A stretch of 64,000 bases of DNA from an uncultured Lachnospiraceae bacterium (GCA_910587935.1 CAJUNP010000002.1:82823-146822), one strand, 5' to 3'; numbered from the stretch's first letter, positions 8,457 through 18,653 are shown. Made by a program: numbers and translations. The notes: generated by a model from the sequence alone, not told the origin.

Positions 8457-9620
8457 TTAACTTCGCAGCAGCTTTTGCAGCGTTGTGTCTAACTGCAAAA
8501 ATTCGGCAAGCCGCTCCGATTTCTTACCGCCTGCCGCAGGCTGCATTCCTTTTCTTTTTACCGCACGGATCAATAGATTCTTAGGCGTATGTTCCATATC
8601 GATAAATTCCAGGATCTGCGTGTCATATCCCTGCTCTTTAAGCAGCTGGGCACGCATTACGTCCGTTACCAGTGCGGACAGCCGTTCTTTTATAATTCCG
8701 TACTCCAGCACCGGCGCCAGTTCTTTACAGTGAATCTGTCTGTTGACTTCATGCTGGCAGCAGGGAACGGCTAATATTACGGAAGCGCCCCACCGCACGG
8801 CCTGAGCCAGCGCGTAATCCGTAGCCGTGTCGCAGGCATGCAGCGTTACGACCATGTCCGCGCCGGAATCATCCTTATATCCTGCAATATCACCCAATTT
8901 AAAATGAAGCTTGTCATATCCCAGCTTTTGGGCAAGCACGCTGCAGTTATGAATTACTTCCGCTTTCAAATCCAGTCCGGTAACCGTAATATTCAGTCCC
9001 ATCCGTTCGTGAAGATAATAATACATGGCAAAGGTAAGGTAAGACTTGCCGCATCCGAAATCAATAATACGAAGTTCCTTCTTATCGGGAAGCGACGGAA
9101 GCACGTCGTCAATAAACTCCAGAAAACGATTGATCTGCCGGAATTTATCATAACGGCTTTTTACCACAATACCTTCTTTTGTCATAACGGATAATTCTAC
9201 CAGAAAGTCTGCCGGTATTCCTTCCTGAATTATATAATTCCGCATACGGTTATGGGATAATACAGGCTTTTCCGTCGTTGCCCGGCTTTCAGAAATCCCG
9301 CCCTTTCTTTTCTTTTTAACGGTAACGGTTCCCTTTTTCCCCGTCAGAACCGTTCCCCGGTAATGTATGCTTTCCAATTGAACCTGCCGGAAAGGAGCGC
9401 CCGTCCATTCCGCAATTTTTTCCATTGTTTCATCGATCCCGCAATTACTGTGAAAAACCTGGCTGTTCTGAAAGACCGTAATCTGCCATAAATCCCTGTT
9501 TTTAATCCGTACAGGACGAATCTGCACTTTCTCCATGCCTTCCGCTTCAGCGGGAGAACTTAAGGACGCTTTTATTAACCCGTCTTCTTTGATTTCCCTC
9601 AGCAATTGTCCCAGTTCCAA
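8457..9620 (-). CDS. Class I SAM-dependent methyltransferase
   Basis: About 387 residues. The N-terminal 120 residues are an uncharacterised domain. From about residue 180 a Rossmann methyltransferase begins with IIDFGCGKSYLTFAMYYYL (SAM-binding motif I), then GLDLKAEVI and VTLHACDTATDYAL; a ILAVPCCQHEV motif follows. This pattern matches the methyltransferase group related to the GSTCD C-terminal domain (Methyltransf_32), probably acting on RNA, but the substrate is not established. Start: an upstream ATG (9638) has no ribosome site, whereas TTG at 9620 has GGGAGG eight bases before it, so TTG is preferred. Confidence 0.75.
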   Translation of the reverse strand: MELGQLLREIKEDGLIKASLSSPAEAEGMEKVQIRPVRIKNRDLWQITVFQNSQVFHSNCGIDETMEKIAEWTGAPFRQVQLESIHYRGTVLTGKKGTVTVKKKRKGGISESRATTEKPVLSHNRMRNYIIQEGIPADFLVELSVMTKEGIVVKSRYDKFRQINRFLEFIDDVLPSLPDKKELRIIDFGCGKSYLTFAMYYYLHERMGLNITVTGLDLKAEVIHNCSVLAQKLGYDKLHFKLGDIAGYKDDSGADMVVTLHACDTATDYALAQAVRWGASVILAVPCCQHEVNRQIHCKELAPVLEYGIIKERLSALVTDVMRAQLLKEQGYDTQILEFIDMEHTPKNLLIRAVKRKGMQPAAGGKKSERLAEFLQLDTTLQKLLRS

Positions 9621-9700
9621 ACCTGTAACCTCCCGCATAAAAATATAGCCACAGCAACAGGCTATGACTATATTTTACCGACTTTACCGGAAAACCACAA

Positions 9701-10123
9701 CTAAAATTTAAAATAACTTCTTTTTTCCGCATGGCGCCTTTTATAAATCTCATAAAACATTAAAATCTGGATCATATCAGAAAGCCATTCCCACTTTTCC
9801 GGCAAAACCGGTTTATACTCTTCTCCCTTTTCCAGAGCTTCTTCCTGCGCTTCTCTTTTGAGGATCGATAAAATATTGTCCCGAAGCTGATATAATTGGC
9901 ATTTATCCGGATACTCATCATAAATCATACTACCTTCATAATCCAGCTTATCCAAAATCTGGCAGATACGTTTCTGACAGCGTTTTGCCTCTTCCGGATA
10001 CATCTGCTGCAGATATTCCAGATCCCGCATAACCGTATCTTCATTCTGATAATCGTTAAGCAATCCGTTCCCCGTTATCGGATAAGTCATGTAGAAAGGA
10101 AGGATATGACGATTCATTTCCAT
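9701..10123 (-). CDS. Conserved hypothetical protein, about 140 residues
   Basis: A charged, probably helical, cytoplasmic protein beginning MEMNRHILPFYMTYP. I recognise no catalytic motif. The pattern (a short N-terminal hydrophobic FYMTYP segment, LEYLQQMYP, two acidic helices, a lysine-rich end) is that of small Clostridia proteins of unknown function, so the gene is probably real. The reading frame extends upstream to 10222, but that start lies inside the terminator of the giant glucanase gene. The internal ATG at 10123 with AGAAAGAAG upstream is preferred. It precedes the methyltransferase gene by about 80 bases. Confidence 0.6.
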   Translation of the reverse strand: MEMNRHILPFYMTYPITGNGLLNDYQNEDTVMRDLEYLQQMYPEEAKRCQKRICQILDKLDYEGSMIYDEYPDKCQLYQLRDNILSILKREAQEEALEKGEEYKPVLPEKWEWLSDMIQILMFYEIYKRRHAEKRSYFKF

Positions 10124-10194
10124 ATTCTGCTTCTTTCTCTTTTTATCATTAATATATGCATTTCCGTTTGTTTTGACTTTATACGATAAATAAC

Positions 10195-10218
10195 GGGAGC
10201 GCCTCATCAGGCGCCCCC
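10195..10218 (-). terminator. Terminator of the GH16 gene
   Basis: On the minus strand a 10-bp stem GGGGGCGCCT/AGGCGCTCCC (one G-U) with a GATG loop, followed by GTTATTTAT. It starts 11 bases after the stop codon of the giant glucanase gene. Confidence 0.75.
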
Positions 10219-10228
10219 GCATTATTGT

Positions 10229-13200
10229 TTAGAAGAGGTTACGGAAGAAATCTGCAATGCCTTTGGCTGCTTTCTGAGCCCAGTTGCCTTCTATATCCAT
10301 GTTCCTCGTTCCGATCTTGAAGGTTACGGTCTTCACTCCTCCGTATCCGTTTCCGATTCCGGTGATCGTGACTTTCGCCGTTCCTTTCTTTATGTTGTTG
10401 CTGTAATTTACACGGTAGTCCACTCCCTCGGTGAGTTTCTCGGTCTTATTCCTGTCCTTATATACTACTACCTCCGGTTCTATTGCCTTTCCCGTGTAAG
10501 CCTGCTGTTCAATCTTCTCTACCGTAAAGGTGGATGCCTTCACTTTGTACAGACGGAACTGTGTCCTGATCGCAGACGCTGCTTCGCCACTTCCCGCATA
10601 GTTTCCTTTCAGGGTGATTACCGCATGGATGATCTGGTCTTCTTTCAGATCTTCTGCCGTAACATCTCTTTCCGTTCCGTCCTCTTCCAGTATATAATAC
10701 CGGAAGGTTTTGTCATAATCGCTTCCCGCTTTCAGTGCTTTACCGGTAGATGCTTCATAGACTTTCAGCGATGCTTTCAGTTTGTTCAGTGTCCGGGGTA
10801 CTGCCACATCTGCGGACACCGCATAGATGGTGCTTACGTCCGGTGTGGTTACCGCATAGGTCTCTTCAATGGTTCCGCTGAAGTTTCCTGCTCCCTTTAT
10901 GGTAATGGTAGCGGTCTTTCCATCCGTTACCGCCGCGTTCTTTTTGCAGGTCACTTTGTAGTCTTTCTTTTCCGTTAACGGCACTCCGTTATAAACCAGC
11001 GTATATCCCGGTACGGCTTTATTCTTGGTGTGCACCGCGCTCTCCGCACAGCTCCATTCCAGTCCTGATCCTTCCTGGTTCTTCTTTCCAAGATCCATCT
11101 TATTGATCTTAAAGGTCTTTGTGAAGCTTCCCGTATACCCGCCTTTTCCTGTCAGGGTTATAACGGCCGTTCCCGCGTTTACGTTCTTGTTGTAGCCGAC
11201 CGTATAGTCTTTTCCTTCCTGCATCTCATACAGATCCTGGCTTCCTTCTGCCGCTTTCCGGTTTTTGTCGTATACTTTCAGTCCGTCCACGGTCACTTCG
11301 CTTCCCGTATAGGTATAGCCTTCCGATGAAATTCCCTGTACGTCAAAGTCTTTTGCCTTAAGGGCGGTTCCCGTTACGGTATAGGTCTGGCTCTTGCTTC
11401 CATAGTATTTAGTTCCGGGAATCGCCGTTACGATTACCGTTGCTTTTCCTACCTGGTCTGCATTTACATAGTCTACACGGTAGTCCGTTTCAGGGTCAAG
11501 AGTTACCTTCTTTGCTCCGCTTCCGTAAGTAGCGCTTACTACTTCCGGTCTTTCAGTCTCTCCTCCGTCTTTATAATCTACCTTTGACTTTGACAGGCTG
11601 ATTTTTACCTTGCTCATCAGAATGGTGTCATTAGCGCACACGTCGTAGGCAATATTCCTAGTTCCGGTATAGTTGCCGTGGCCCGTTACGATAATGGTAT
11701 AAGAGCCTGGTATCAGTTTTCCTTCCGCATCTTTCGGGATCTCATCCCAAGTCAGCGAGTAGTCGTTTTCTTTTGTTGCCGTTGCAGCCTTCAGAGCCTT
11801 TTTCCCGAATTTTACGGTAACTTTGGGATTCTTTTTTATGGTTCCCTGTGCCGTCAGGATAGTGTATACATCCGGCGCCGTAATATCCGCATCTCCAATA
11901 TCTTTGGCCACAATTTCAAAATGTGCCGTATAGGTCTTTGCGTAGTTGCCTTTTCCTTTGACAATAACGTCCGCCGTTCCTTTATTGGTATTCTTTTTAA
12001 AGGATACGGTATAGTCTGTCTTTTCTTTCAGAGGCGTTTCTCCGTCGTAAACACGTACCACCGGTTTGATTGCCGCTCCCGTATAAGTCTGGTCCGGAAT
12101 CTCCTCGATCCAGAGACCTTCTTTTACCGGCCCGGGTCCGGGCTGGTCTGCCTTTACAAGTCCTGCCGCCGCTGCTTCAAGGGCTGCCAGCGCGTCGGCA
12201 ATTTCCTGCTGGGTCGCACCTTCTTTGGCTGCCACTTCTTTTGCCGTTTTCAGCGCTTTTGCAAATTCTTTCCAGCTTTCCGGCGTATAATCTTCTTCCT
12301 TATAGCCTTCATATTTCACAACAGCCTCATTCAGCTCTTCCTTATCAGGCGTCTGCTGAGTCGCCGTAACTTTAACCGTAAATGTCTTAATAGCTCCTGC
12401 TCCGGAAGTAACCGTAATTTTTGCACTGCCTTCCGCTACTGCTGTAAGTAATCCGCTTTCGCTGACTGTCACAACCTTGTCGTCACTGGACGCATATTGA
12501 TAGGTCTCATAAGCCGGATTTACTTCTACCGCATGTCTTACATTCAACTGAACCGTTTCACCAACCGTTAATTCAGAAGGTACAGAATCCATTACTAAAT
12601 ACGGTCCGTCAACAACTTTCAACGTAACGTTTCTGATACTGAAATCACATTCTTTGTTTTTACTGTTGGAGAACAGGAATTTTAAAGCGCTTCCGCTTCC
12701 TATGATTGATTTAAAGGTTGTATTTACCGTCTGCCACTCCGTCGTCGTTTCAACGTTTTGCTCCAATGTAGCAGTATAGGTTCCGTCTTCAATTTTAGCC
12801 GTTACTATCTGGGCGTCCACAGAAGATTTAATATCAAAACTAAGCTCATACGAATAACCAACCTGAAGCGCCGCATTGGTCATAATCATATAAGTCCATG
12901 CATTGGTAGCCGGTTTTCCCTTTTCCGTAACGACTCCGTCAGCCGGAACTTCCTTGTCTTCAACAGCTCCGCCATTGTCGGGATCCGCAAGGTACGTATA
13001 ATTTGACCATGTTTCTCCGCCTAACGGATACAGAAGGGATGTGTTCCATTCTACATTCCTGTTAGAAGTTCTCTTCATGGAAACGTCATCGATTTCTACG
13101 GAAACCGTATCGCCGCCAAATGCAATAATCAATACTGCCTCTTCGTCGGTTACTTCTTTATCCATAGTAAACTCTAAGGCAAGCTCTGCCATTTCAGCAG

Positions 13201-16200
13201 TAATTTCCTTTGTCATTTCGGCATAAGCCCTGCCGTCTTTGGAATACAATCCAACCTTAATATTTTTCGGCGAATCTGCCCTGGCCTTTAATGTAAGTTT
13301 ATAATCATCGCCTTTCAGCAGCTGGATTCCCGGCTGTTTCAAAGCCACGTCATCAATCGCCGCTGAATTGGTAATCGTTGCTTTCATGGTACGATTAGAG
13401 GTATCTACATCATATTCGCCCACTTTATTCCAGTAAACAAATCTGCCGGCGCCCTGATCGAACCCGCCGTTGTAAATATGCTCGCCGTTGTCTAACGGTT
13501 TTTTCTTTCCGTTAAGTTTTTCATTTTCGATATCTTCCAGTTCTTTGTCTGAAAGAGCAACCAGCTTCACATTACCGACATAAACCGAACCTGTCGTATT
13601 TCCAAGGTTCATTTCAATACGCGCCGTGGGATCGGAATCACTGGTCATCGTAAAGATATATTCAAAAGACTGAACCTCTGATGTAAGGTTTGGAGTAATA
13701 CCGCTGTCATAACCTTTCCAGCCGTTATCCCCATCTCCTTTGGGCGCTACGGAGAAGTTTCTTCCGCCCGCTGCGTCCGTGTAAGCGTCAAAAGTTAATT
13801 TGTACGCATACCCTTTTGCCAGAGGCACATGCTGAATCAGCTGAACGTCGTAATTATTGGCTCCCGTTTTTGTAACGTCAATCTTTGCAAACTTCGCGCC
13901 GTCTTTGTCCGCTACAGAAATATCTGTTGCCGCTCCCAATCCTGTGTTGGTCGCAGAACTCCAATATCCAAGCCCCGGCTCTACCGTAGCGCCGTCGCCC
14001 ATCTGGTGATCTTTTAATGTCTCAAACTCAGGATCTTTAATATAGTTGCCGTTCTCATCTGCATGTTTCTTGTTTGCCTCAAAAAATTCGCTGTCACGGT
14101 CTACATCCGGAGCATCGGGATCTTTATCATAATCCGCGTTGGTGTCTTTGTACACCCTGACATAATCCACCTTCATGGACTTACCCAGATCCTCTGCGGA
14201 GGGTTCTACGTTTCCTATATAGTTGCCGCCCAAGGCCAGATTAAACAGGATATAAAAATCTTCGTCAAAAGGTGCGGGATATGCGTAATTGGAAGAAGCG
14301 CCTTCACCTTTTGCATACCAGTTATTTTCCACATGATACAGAATATCATCTACATACCATCTGATTTCACCGGGCTCCCACTCAACCGCATATACATGAG
14401 AATTCGCAGCTGCTCCCTCTTCCGGGAAGGTATAGTGTCCGCCGCTGTATACGTTATTCGGCCATGTGCTTCCGTAATGGATCGTACCGTCTACAGTGTC
14501 AACGCTTTGCCCTGCTTCCATGATGTCAATCTCGCCGGAACTTGCCCACGTACCGTAAATATCCACGGTTTCGTTGGTGGGAAGCATCCAGAATGCCGGC
14601 CAGTAACCGGTCGCATTAGGAAGCTCCATAGCAGCCTCAATCCTGCCGTATGTAGTAGCGAACATCGTATCGGAACCGTCCTCGGACACCGTACGGATTC
14701 TGGCTGATGAATATTTAACCGTATTGTCGGTAATGTTATATTTTTCCTTCAGTTCGTCCGTAAGAGCCGAACCGGTAATTACCAGTTTACCGTCTTCCAG
14801 TTTCACCGCTTCTTGTGTATAATACTGCTTCTCATTATTTCCCCAGTAAATCGGAGAAGATGAAGTTTCGTCGTCGCCGGACTTAAGACCTATTTCATAA
14901 TCCCATTTCGTAAGATCCAGTTCCGTTCCGTCAAACTCATCCGCCCATTCCTTTGTCCAGTTTTCATTGGCAACATCTGCCGAATAAACGGGAAGGGTCA
15001 TGGCTGTTTTATCGTAAGCTTCCGCTTCCACTTCGATTTTATATACATTCTGTTTTGCAAAAAGAGAACTGTCCAAGGTCAGTGTTCCCTCTGCCAGCGT
15101 ATATTTATCTTCCGCTACTGTTTTATTATTCACTTTTACTGCTGTAACTGCATTTCTCCACGCTTCGTCATCCGCAAATGTCAGTACGGGAGATTCTCCG
15201 ATCTTATATCCGTTCTGCTTGGATACTTTATCGGTCGTCAGGGCAGGCGCCTCTGCTTTCTCTGTTCCCGGTGTTTTTACCCACTTCACGTTGGAAATGG
15301 TTACGGTTCCTGCACCGGTTCCGCCTCCCAGATTGAAGAAAAGACGTACTGTTCCGGTTTCGTCAATTGTTTTAGTCGCTTTAAAATGTTCTTTCTGATT
15401 CGCCTTTAATGTCCAACCGCCTACACCGCCGGAACTCTCCATAAGAGGAGTATCGTTATCAGCACCCGTTTGATGTCTGGTCACTTTAAAATATGCCGGC
15501 TTATCAATGGTAGATAAAATATCAAATTCTACCGTCCACTCTCCGGGAGTCAGCTCCACGCCGTTAATTGCCCACTGAATACTCCACCAGTCTATCTGTC
15601 CCCAGTTGCTGGATGTTAACGTTGCTTCCGTTCCTTTATAAGACCAGTTTGCTTCCACTCCGGTCCATACACCGATTCCTTTTGTAGTATCGGCAAGCTC
15701 TCCGACACCTATTTTAGATTTGGCTTCCAAATCAATATACTCAGAAGGATCAGACGGTTCCTCTTTATCAGCCAAAGCCTGTTTTGCATCATTGATTGCC
15801 TTGGTTGCGTCTTCCACTTCTTTTGCGGTCGCCTTTTCATTATCAAGCACCGCCTTGGCAGCCGCTACGGCATCTGCATATGTCTTCCAGGATTCCTCCG
15901 TATATTTCGTATTTCCGGCTTCAACAATTGCATTTTCCGTATCGTACAATGACTGCAGCGCCTGTCTCTGCTCTTCGGTTGCAAGATCGTTTTTAACGCC
16001 CGCCTGTTCTTCGGATAAAGTAAAGGTCTGCGTAATTCCCGCACTTTCACCGGCGGAATTCGCAGCCGTCAGCTTTACGGTATGCTCGCCTGCAGTGTAT
16101 TTATTCTCTATAAATACCTCAGTCGATTCGGAAACGGCTACTCTCGCCACTTCTTCATCGTCAACATAAACAATCCAATTTTCCGGTACTCCTGCACTTC

Positions 16201-16477
16201 CCTGTTCCGAAGACCAGGTTACTTTTATCTTTCCTTTATTTTCGTCTTCAGTTTCCCAGTATGTAACCTGCAAATCTGCCGGATCAGCAGGTACCGTGCC
16301 TTCCGACGGCTGATTATCAGACACAGTTCCTTCGTCTGCCTGCGCCTGAAGTTCAACGTCTGCCGGCAATTGCATTGCCTGCGCTGTAATCGGCGAAATG
16401 TTTACCGAAGTAAAAATCATTGCCAAACTCAGCACAAGAGTTAACAAACGTTTGCAAAATAATTTCTTTTGCTTCAT
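10229..16477 (-). CDS. Giant secreted multidomain GH16 beta-glucanase (laminarinase-type)
   Basis: A 2082-residue secreted enzyme. A signal peptide occupies residues 1-34 (cut after AQA). Next come a fibronectin-like segment (65-155), a FIVAR-type three-helix module (165-237), a carbohydrate-binding-like module (248-402) and a DUF1533-like module (410-500). The GH16 catalytic domain is at 505-780 with GEIDIMEA: Glu649 nucleophile, Asp651, Glu654 acid/base. Three CBM4/9-like jelly rolls (810-975, 998-1137, 1140-1290), a Big_2 domain (1298-1371), a second FIVAR (1377-1442) and about seven YTG-type repeats of 80-90 residues (1454-2060) follow. No LPXTG sorting signal; the end is a short amphipathic tail (AKGIADFFRNLF). 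Likely cuts beta-1,3- or mixed-linkage glucans outside the cell. AGGGAGGT precedes the start. Confidence 0.9.
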   Translation of the reverse strand: MKQKKLFCKRLLTLVLSLAMIFTSVNISPITAQAMQLPADVELQAQADEGTVSDNQPSEGTVPADPADLQVTYWETEDENKGKIKVTWSSEQGSAGVPENWIVYVDDEEVARVAVSESTEVFIENKYTAGEHTVKLTAANSAGESAGITQTFTLSEEQAGVKNDLATEEQRQALQSLYDTENAIVEAGNTKYTEESWKTYADAVAAAKAVLDNEKATAKEVEDATKAINDAKQALADKEEPSDPSEYIDLEAKSKIGVGELADTTKGIGVWTGVEANWSYKGTEATLTSSNWGQIDWWSIQWAINGVELTPGEWTVEFDILSTIDKPAYFKVTRHQTGADNDTPLMESSGGVGGWTLKANQKEHFKATKTIDETGTVRLFFNLGGGTGAGTVTISNVKWVKTPGTEKAEAPALTTDKVSKQNGYKIGESPVLTFADDEAWRNAVTAVKVNNKTVAEDKYTLAEGTLTLDSSLFAKQNVYKIEVEAEAYDKTAMTLPVYSADVANENWTKEWADEFDGTELDLTKWDYEIGLKSGDDETSSSPIYWGNNEKQYYTQEAVKLEDGKLVITGSALTDELKEKYNITDNTVKYSSARIRTVSEDGSDTMFATTYGRIEAAMELPNATGYWPAFWMLPTNETVDIYGTWASSGEIDIMEAGQSVDTVDGTIHYGSTWPNNVYSGGHYTFPEEGAAANSHVYAVEWEPGEIRWYVDDILYHVENNWYAKGEGASSNYAYPAPFDEDFYILFNLALGGNYIGNVEPSAEDLGKSMKVDYVRVYKDTNADYDKDPDAPDVDRDSEFFEANKKHADENGNYIKDPEFETLKDHQMGDGATVEPGLGYWSSATNTGLGAATDISVADKDGAKFAKIDVTKTGANNYDVQLIQHVPLAKGYAYKLTFDAYTDAAGGRNFSVAPKGDGDNGWKGYDSGITPNLTSEVQSFEYIFTMTSDSDPTARIEMNLGNTTGSVYVGNVKLVALSDKELEDIENEKLNGKKKPLDNGEHIYNGGFDQGAGRFVYWNKVGEYDVDTSNRTMKATITNSAAIDDVALKQPGIQLLKGDDYKLTLKARADSPKNIKVGLYSKDGRAYAEMTKEITAEMAELALEFTMDKEVTDEEAVLIIAFGGDTVSVEIDDVSMKRTSNRNVEWNTSLLYPLGGETWSNYTYLADPDNGGAVEDKEVPADGVVTEKGKPATNAWTYMIMTNAALQVGYSYELSFDIKSSVDAQIVTAKIEDGTYTATLEQNVETTTEWQTVNTTFKSIIGSGSALKFLFSNSKNKECDFSIRNVTLKVVDGPYLVMDSVPSELTVGETVQLNVRHAVEVNPAYETYQYASSDDKVVTVSESGLLTAVAEGSAKITVTSGAGAIKTFTVKVTATQQTPDKEELNEAVVKYEGYKEEDYTPESWKEFAKALKTAKEVAAKEGATQQEIADALAALEAAAAGLVKADQPGPGPVKEGLWIEEIPDQTYTGAAIKPVVRVYDGETPLKEKTDYTVSFKKNTNKGTADVIVKGKGNYAKTYTAHFEIVAKDIGDADITAPDVYTILTAQGTIKKNPKVTVKFGKKALKAATATKENDYSLTWDEIPKDAEGKLIPGSYTIIVTGHGNYTGTRNIAYDVCANDTILMSKVKISLSKSKVDYKDGGETERPEVVSATYGSGAKKVTLDPETDYRVDYVNADQVGKATVIVTAIPGTKYYGSKSQTYTVTGTALKAKDFDVQGISSEGYTYTGSEVTVDGLKVYDKNRKAAEGSQDLYEMQEGKDYTVGYNKNVNAGTAVITLTGKGGYTGSFTKTFKINKMDLGKKNQEGSGLEWSCAESAVHTKNKAVPGYTLVYNGVPLTEKKDYKVTCKKNAAVTDGKTATITIKGAGNFSGTIEETYAVTTPDVSTIYAVSADVAVPRTLNKLKASLKVYEASTGKALKAGSDYDKTFRYYILEEDGTERDVTAEDLKEDQIIHAVITLKGNYAGSGEAASAIRTQFRLYKVKASTFTVEKIEQQAYTGKAIEPEVVVYKDRNKTEKLTEGVDYRVNYSNNIKKGTAKVTITGIGNGYGGVKTVTFKIGTRNMDIEGNWAQKAAKGIADFFRNLF

Positions 16478-16627
16478 TTAAAATTACCTCCCTTTCTTAA
16501 TTTTCAGCCGTGTCCCCTAGCAAAATGCTTAACGGCGTAAATTTTTGGTAATTTAAATTATATATATTTTACAAATATTTTTTGAGGTCTCCTTTTTCAA
16601 ATAGGTGTCTTTTTTTTATGTGAAAAA
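16478..16627. other. Gene-free, AT-rich upstream region of the GH16 gene
   Basis: About 150 bases between the terminators of the atp operon and the glucanase start codon. Apart from the strong AGGGAGGT site just ahead of the ATG and AT-rich stretches that could hold a promoter (TATATATAAT around 16560), no consensus -35, operator or stable RNA fold is evident. Confidence 0.4.
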
Positions 16628-16654
16628 AATCTCCGTCAAATTGACCCGGAGATT
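16628..16654 (-). terminator. Second terminator downstream of atpC
   Basis: 8-bp perfect stem (AATCTCCG/CGGAGATT) with an 11-base loop and a TTTTTTT run on the minus strand. It sits about 95 bases after atpC and insulates the GH16 gene from atp transcription. Confidence 0.65.
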
Positions 16655-16691
16655 CTTGTTTTATTAAAACAATTATTTAATTCACAAATGA

Positions 16692-16728
16692 AAAAAGGAC
16701 ATCCTATACAAGATAAGATGTCCTTTTT
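16692..16728 (-). terminator. First terminator downstream of atpC
   Basis: 12-bp perfect stem AAAAAGGACATC/GATGTCCTTTTT with a 13-base loop, flanked by A and T runs so that it could act in both directions. It begins about 20 bases after the atpC stop codon. Confidence 0.8.
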
Positions 16729-16748
16729 ATATTATTTTTACAATATTA

Positions 16749-17156
16749 TTATTTCAGCACTTCAATCCGTGCCATAGCGCGCAGCAACGCAGTCTCCGCC
16801 CTGGCCAGATCCGTTTCGGGCGTTTTGCTCTGCAGACGCTCCTGTGCCCTTTTTCTGGCTGCCTCCGCTCTTTCTGCGTTAATTTCTTCGGGCCACTCTA
16901 CAATCTCAGCCAGTATAGTGACTTCATCCTCCAAAATTTCGGCAAATCCTGCATGAAGCGCCGCTTCCTTAATTTCATCCTCTTTTGTGATTGTAAGGAT
17001 TCCGGGCTTAATAATAACCGTCGTGGGTACATGTCTCTTATAGATACCGATTTCACCCTCCGTGGTATTAAATTCCACCATGCTTACCGCATCATCTTCA
17101 TAGAAAATACGGTTCGGCGTAATGATTTTTAAAGTAAAGTTTCTATCCTCTGCCAT
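16749..17156 (-). CDS. atpC: F1 ATP synthase epsilon subunit
   Basis: 135 residues from the preferred start. The N-terminal beta-sandwich (FTLKIITPNRIFYEDDAVSMVEFNTTEGEIGIYKRHVP) and a C-terminal two-helix hairpin rich in Ala, Arg and Glu are standard for epsilon, the rotor subunit that links the gamma shaft to the c ring and regulates ATP hydrolysis. An in-frame upstream extension to 17189 lacks a ribosome site; ATG at 17156 has AGAAAGG 11 bases ahead. Last gene of the atp operon, followed by two terminators. Confidence 0.93.
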   Translation of the reverse strand: MAEDRNFTLKIITPNRIFYEDDAVSMVEFNTTEGEIGIYKRHVPTTVIIKPGILTITKEDEIKEAALHAGFAEILEDEVTILAEIVEWPEEINAERAEAARKRAQERLQSKTPETDLARAETALLRAMARIEVLK

Positions 17157-17200
17157 TCCAATCCATGCCTTTCTTACAGCTTCTGACACCGTGCGGAATG

Positions 17201-18592
17201 CTATTTTATTCTGGCAAGCACATCATCAATGCTGCCCGCATTCAGGAAATAGCTTTCCGGCACTTCATCGTGTTTGCCTTCCAGAATCTCTCTGAAACCA
17301 CGGATGGTCTCGTTAATAGGTACATATTTTCCGGGAAGTCCGGTAAACTGTCCCGCCACGAAGAAAGGCTGCGACAGGAATCTTTGTACCTTCCTGGCTC
17401 TGGATACCACAAGCTTATCCTCTTCGGACAGTTCATCCATACCAAGTATCGCAATAATATCCTGCAGTTCTTTGTATTTCTGTAAAATTTCCTGCACACC
17501 GCGGGCTACCTTGTAATGTTCCTCCCCTAAAATTCTGGGATCCAGAATACGGGACGTGGACTCAAGAGGATCTACCGCCGGATAAATACCAAGCTCTACA
17601 ATCGAACGGGACAAAACCGTCGTCGCATCCAGATGTGCAAAGGTTGTTGCCGGCGCCGGGTCCGTCAGGTCATCCGCGGGAACATAAACGGCCTGAACGG
17701 ATGTAATGGAACCGTTCTTGGTTGACGTGATACGCTCCTGTAATGCGCCCATCTCAGTCTGTAAGGTAGGCTGATAACCTACCGCGGAAGGCATACGCCC
17801 TAAAAGTGCGGATACTTCAGAACCTGCCTGGGTGAAGCGGAAAATATTATCAATAAATAACAGCACGTCTTTTCCGCCCTTATCACGGAAGTATTCTGCC
17901 ATGGTAAGTCCTGTAAGTCCCACGCGCATACGCGCTCCGGGCGGCTCGTTCATCTGACCGAACACCATGGTTGTTTTATCGATAACTCCGGATTCCATCA
18001 TTTCATGGTAGAGGTCATTCCCTTCACGGGTACGTTCTCCAACTCCGGTAAATACGGAATATCCGCCATGCTCCGTAGCAATATTACGGATCAGTTCCTG
18101 AATCAATACGGTTTTACCTACTCCGGCGCCGCCAAACAAACCGATCTTACCGCCTTTTTGATAAGGACAGAGAAGATCGACCACCTTAATTCCTGTTTCC
18201 AGAAGCTCAGCCTGCGTAGACTGCTCTTCAAAAGAAGGCGCCGGCCTGTGAATCGGTTCAAAGCTTACGTCTGTCGGAGCCGGCTTATTATCAATGGGCT
18301 GGCCCAGAACATTAAACAAACGTCCCAGTGTATTCTCTCCTACGGGAACAGAAATCGGAGCGCCCGTAGCAGCAGCATCCATGCCTCTTACCAGTCCGTC
18401 GGTGCTGCCCATGGCAATACATCTGACCGTATCATCACCCAGATGCTGGGATACCTCTACTACCAGTTCTCCGCCGTCCCGGGTGGCAATTGTAATTGCC
18501 TCGTTGATTTCGGGCAGATGTCCCTCTTCAAATTTGATATCCAGTACGGCACCGATAATCTGAGTAATCTTACCTTTATTTACTCCTGCCAT
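17201..18592 (-). CDS. atpD: F1 ATP synthase beta subunit
   Basis: 463 residues, the normal length. The Walker A motif GGAGVGKT is at residues 154-161, the Walker B segment DVLLFIDNIFRF follows, and the signature PSAVGYQPTL is present. Beta carries the catalytic sites that make ATP from ADP and phosphate in the alpha3beta3 head. A GAGGAAAG site precedes the start; about 60 bases separate it from atpG. Nothing unusual seen. Confidence 0.98.
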   Translation of the reverse strand: MAGVNKGKITQIIGAVLDIKFEEGHLPEINEAITIATRDGGELVVEVSQHLGDDTVRCIAMGSTDGLVRGMDAAATGAPISVPVGENTLGRLFNVLGQPIDNKPAPTDVSFEPIHRPAPSFEEQSTQAELLETGIKVVDLLCPYQKGGKIGLFGGAGVGKTVLIQELIRNIATEHGGYSVFTGVGERTREGNDLYHEMMESGVIDKTTMVFGQMNEPPGARMRVGLTGLTMAEYFRDKGGKDVLLFIDNIFRFTQAGSEVSALLGRMPSAVGYQPTLQTEMGALQERITSTKNGSITSVQAVYVPADDLTDPAPATTFAHLDATTVLSRSIVELGIYPAVDPLESTSRILDPRILGEEHYKVARGVQEILQKYKELQDIIAILGMDELSEEDKLVVSRARKVQRFLSQPFFVAGQFTGLPGKYVPINETIRGFREILEGKHDEVPESYFLNAGSIDDVLARIK

Positions 18593-18653
18593 TCTTTCCT
18601 CTCAATCTGCCGCGTTTTCTGCGGCTCTTTCTTATAAAATATCAACATTACTG

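Noticed and set aside
11678..12451. Long plus-strand frames opposite the GH16 gene
   Set aside because: They mirror the codon pattern of the real minus-strand gene, lack ribosome sites and give no recognisable protein.
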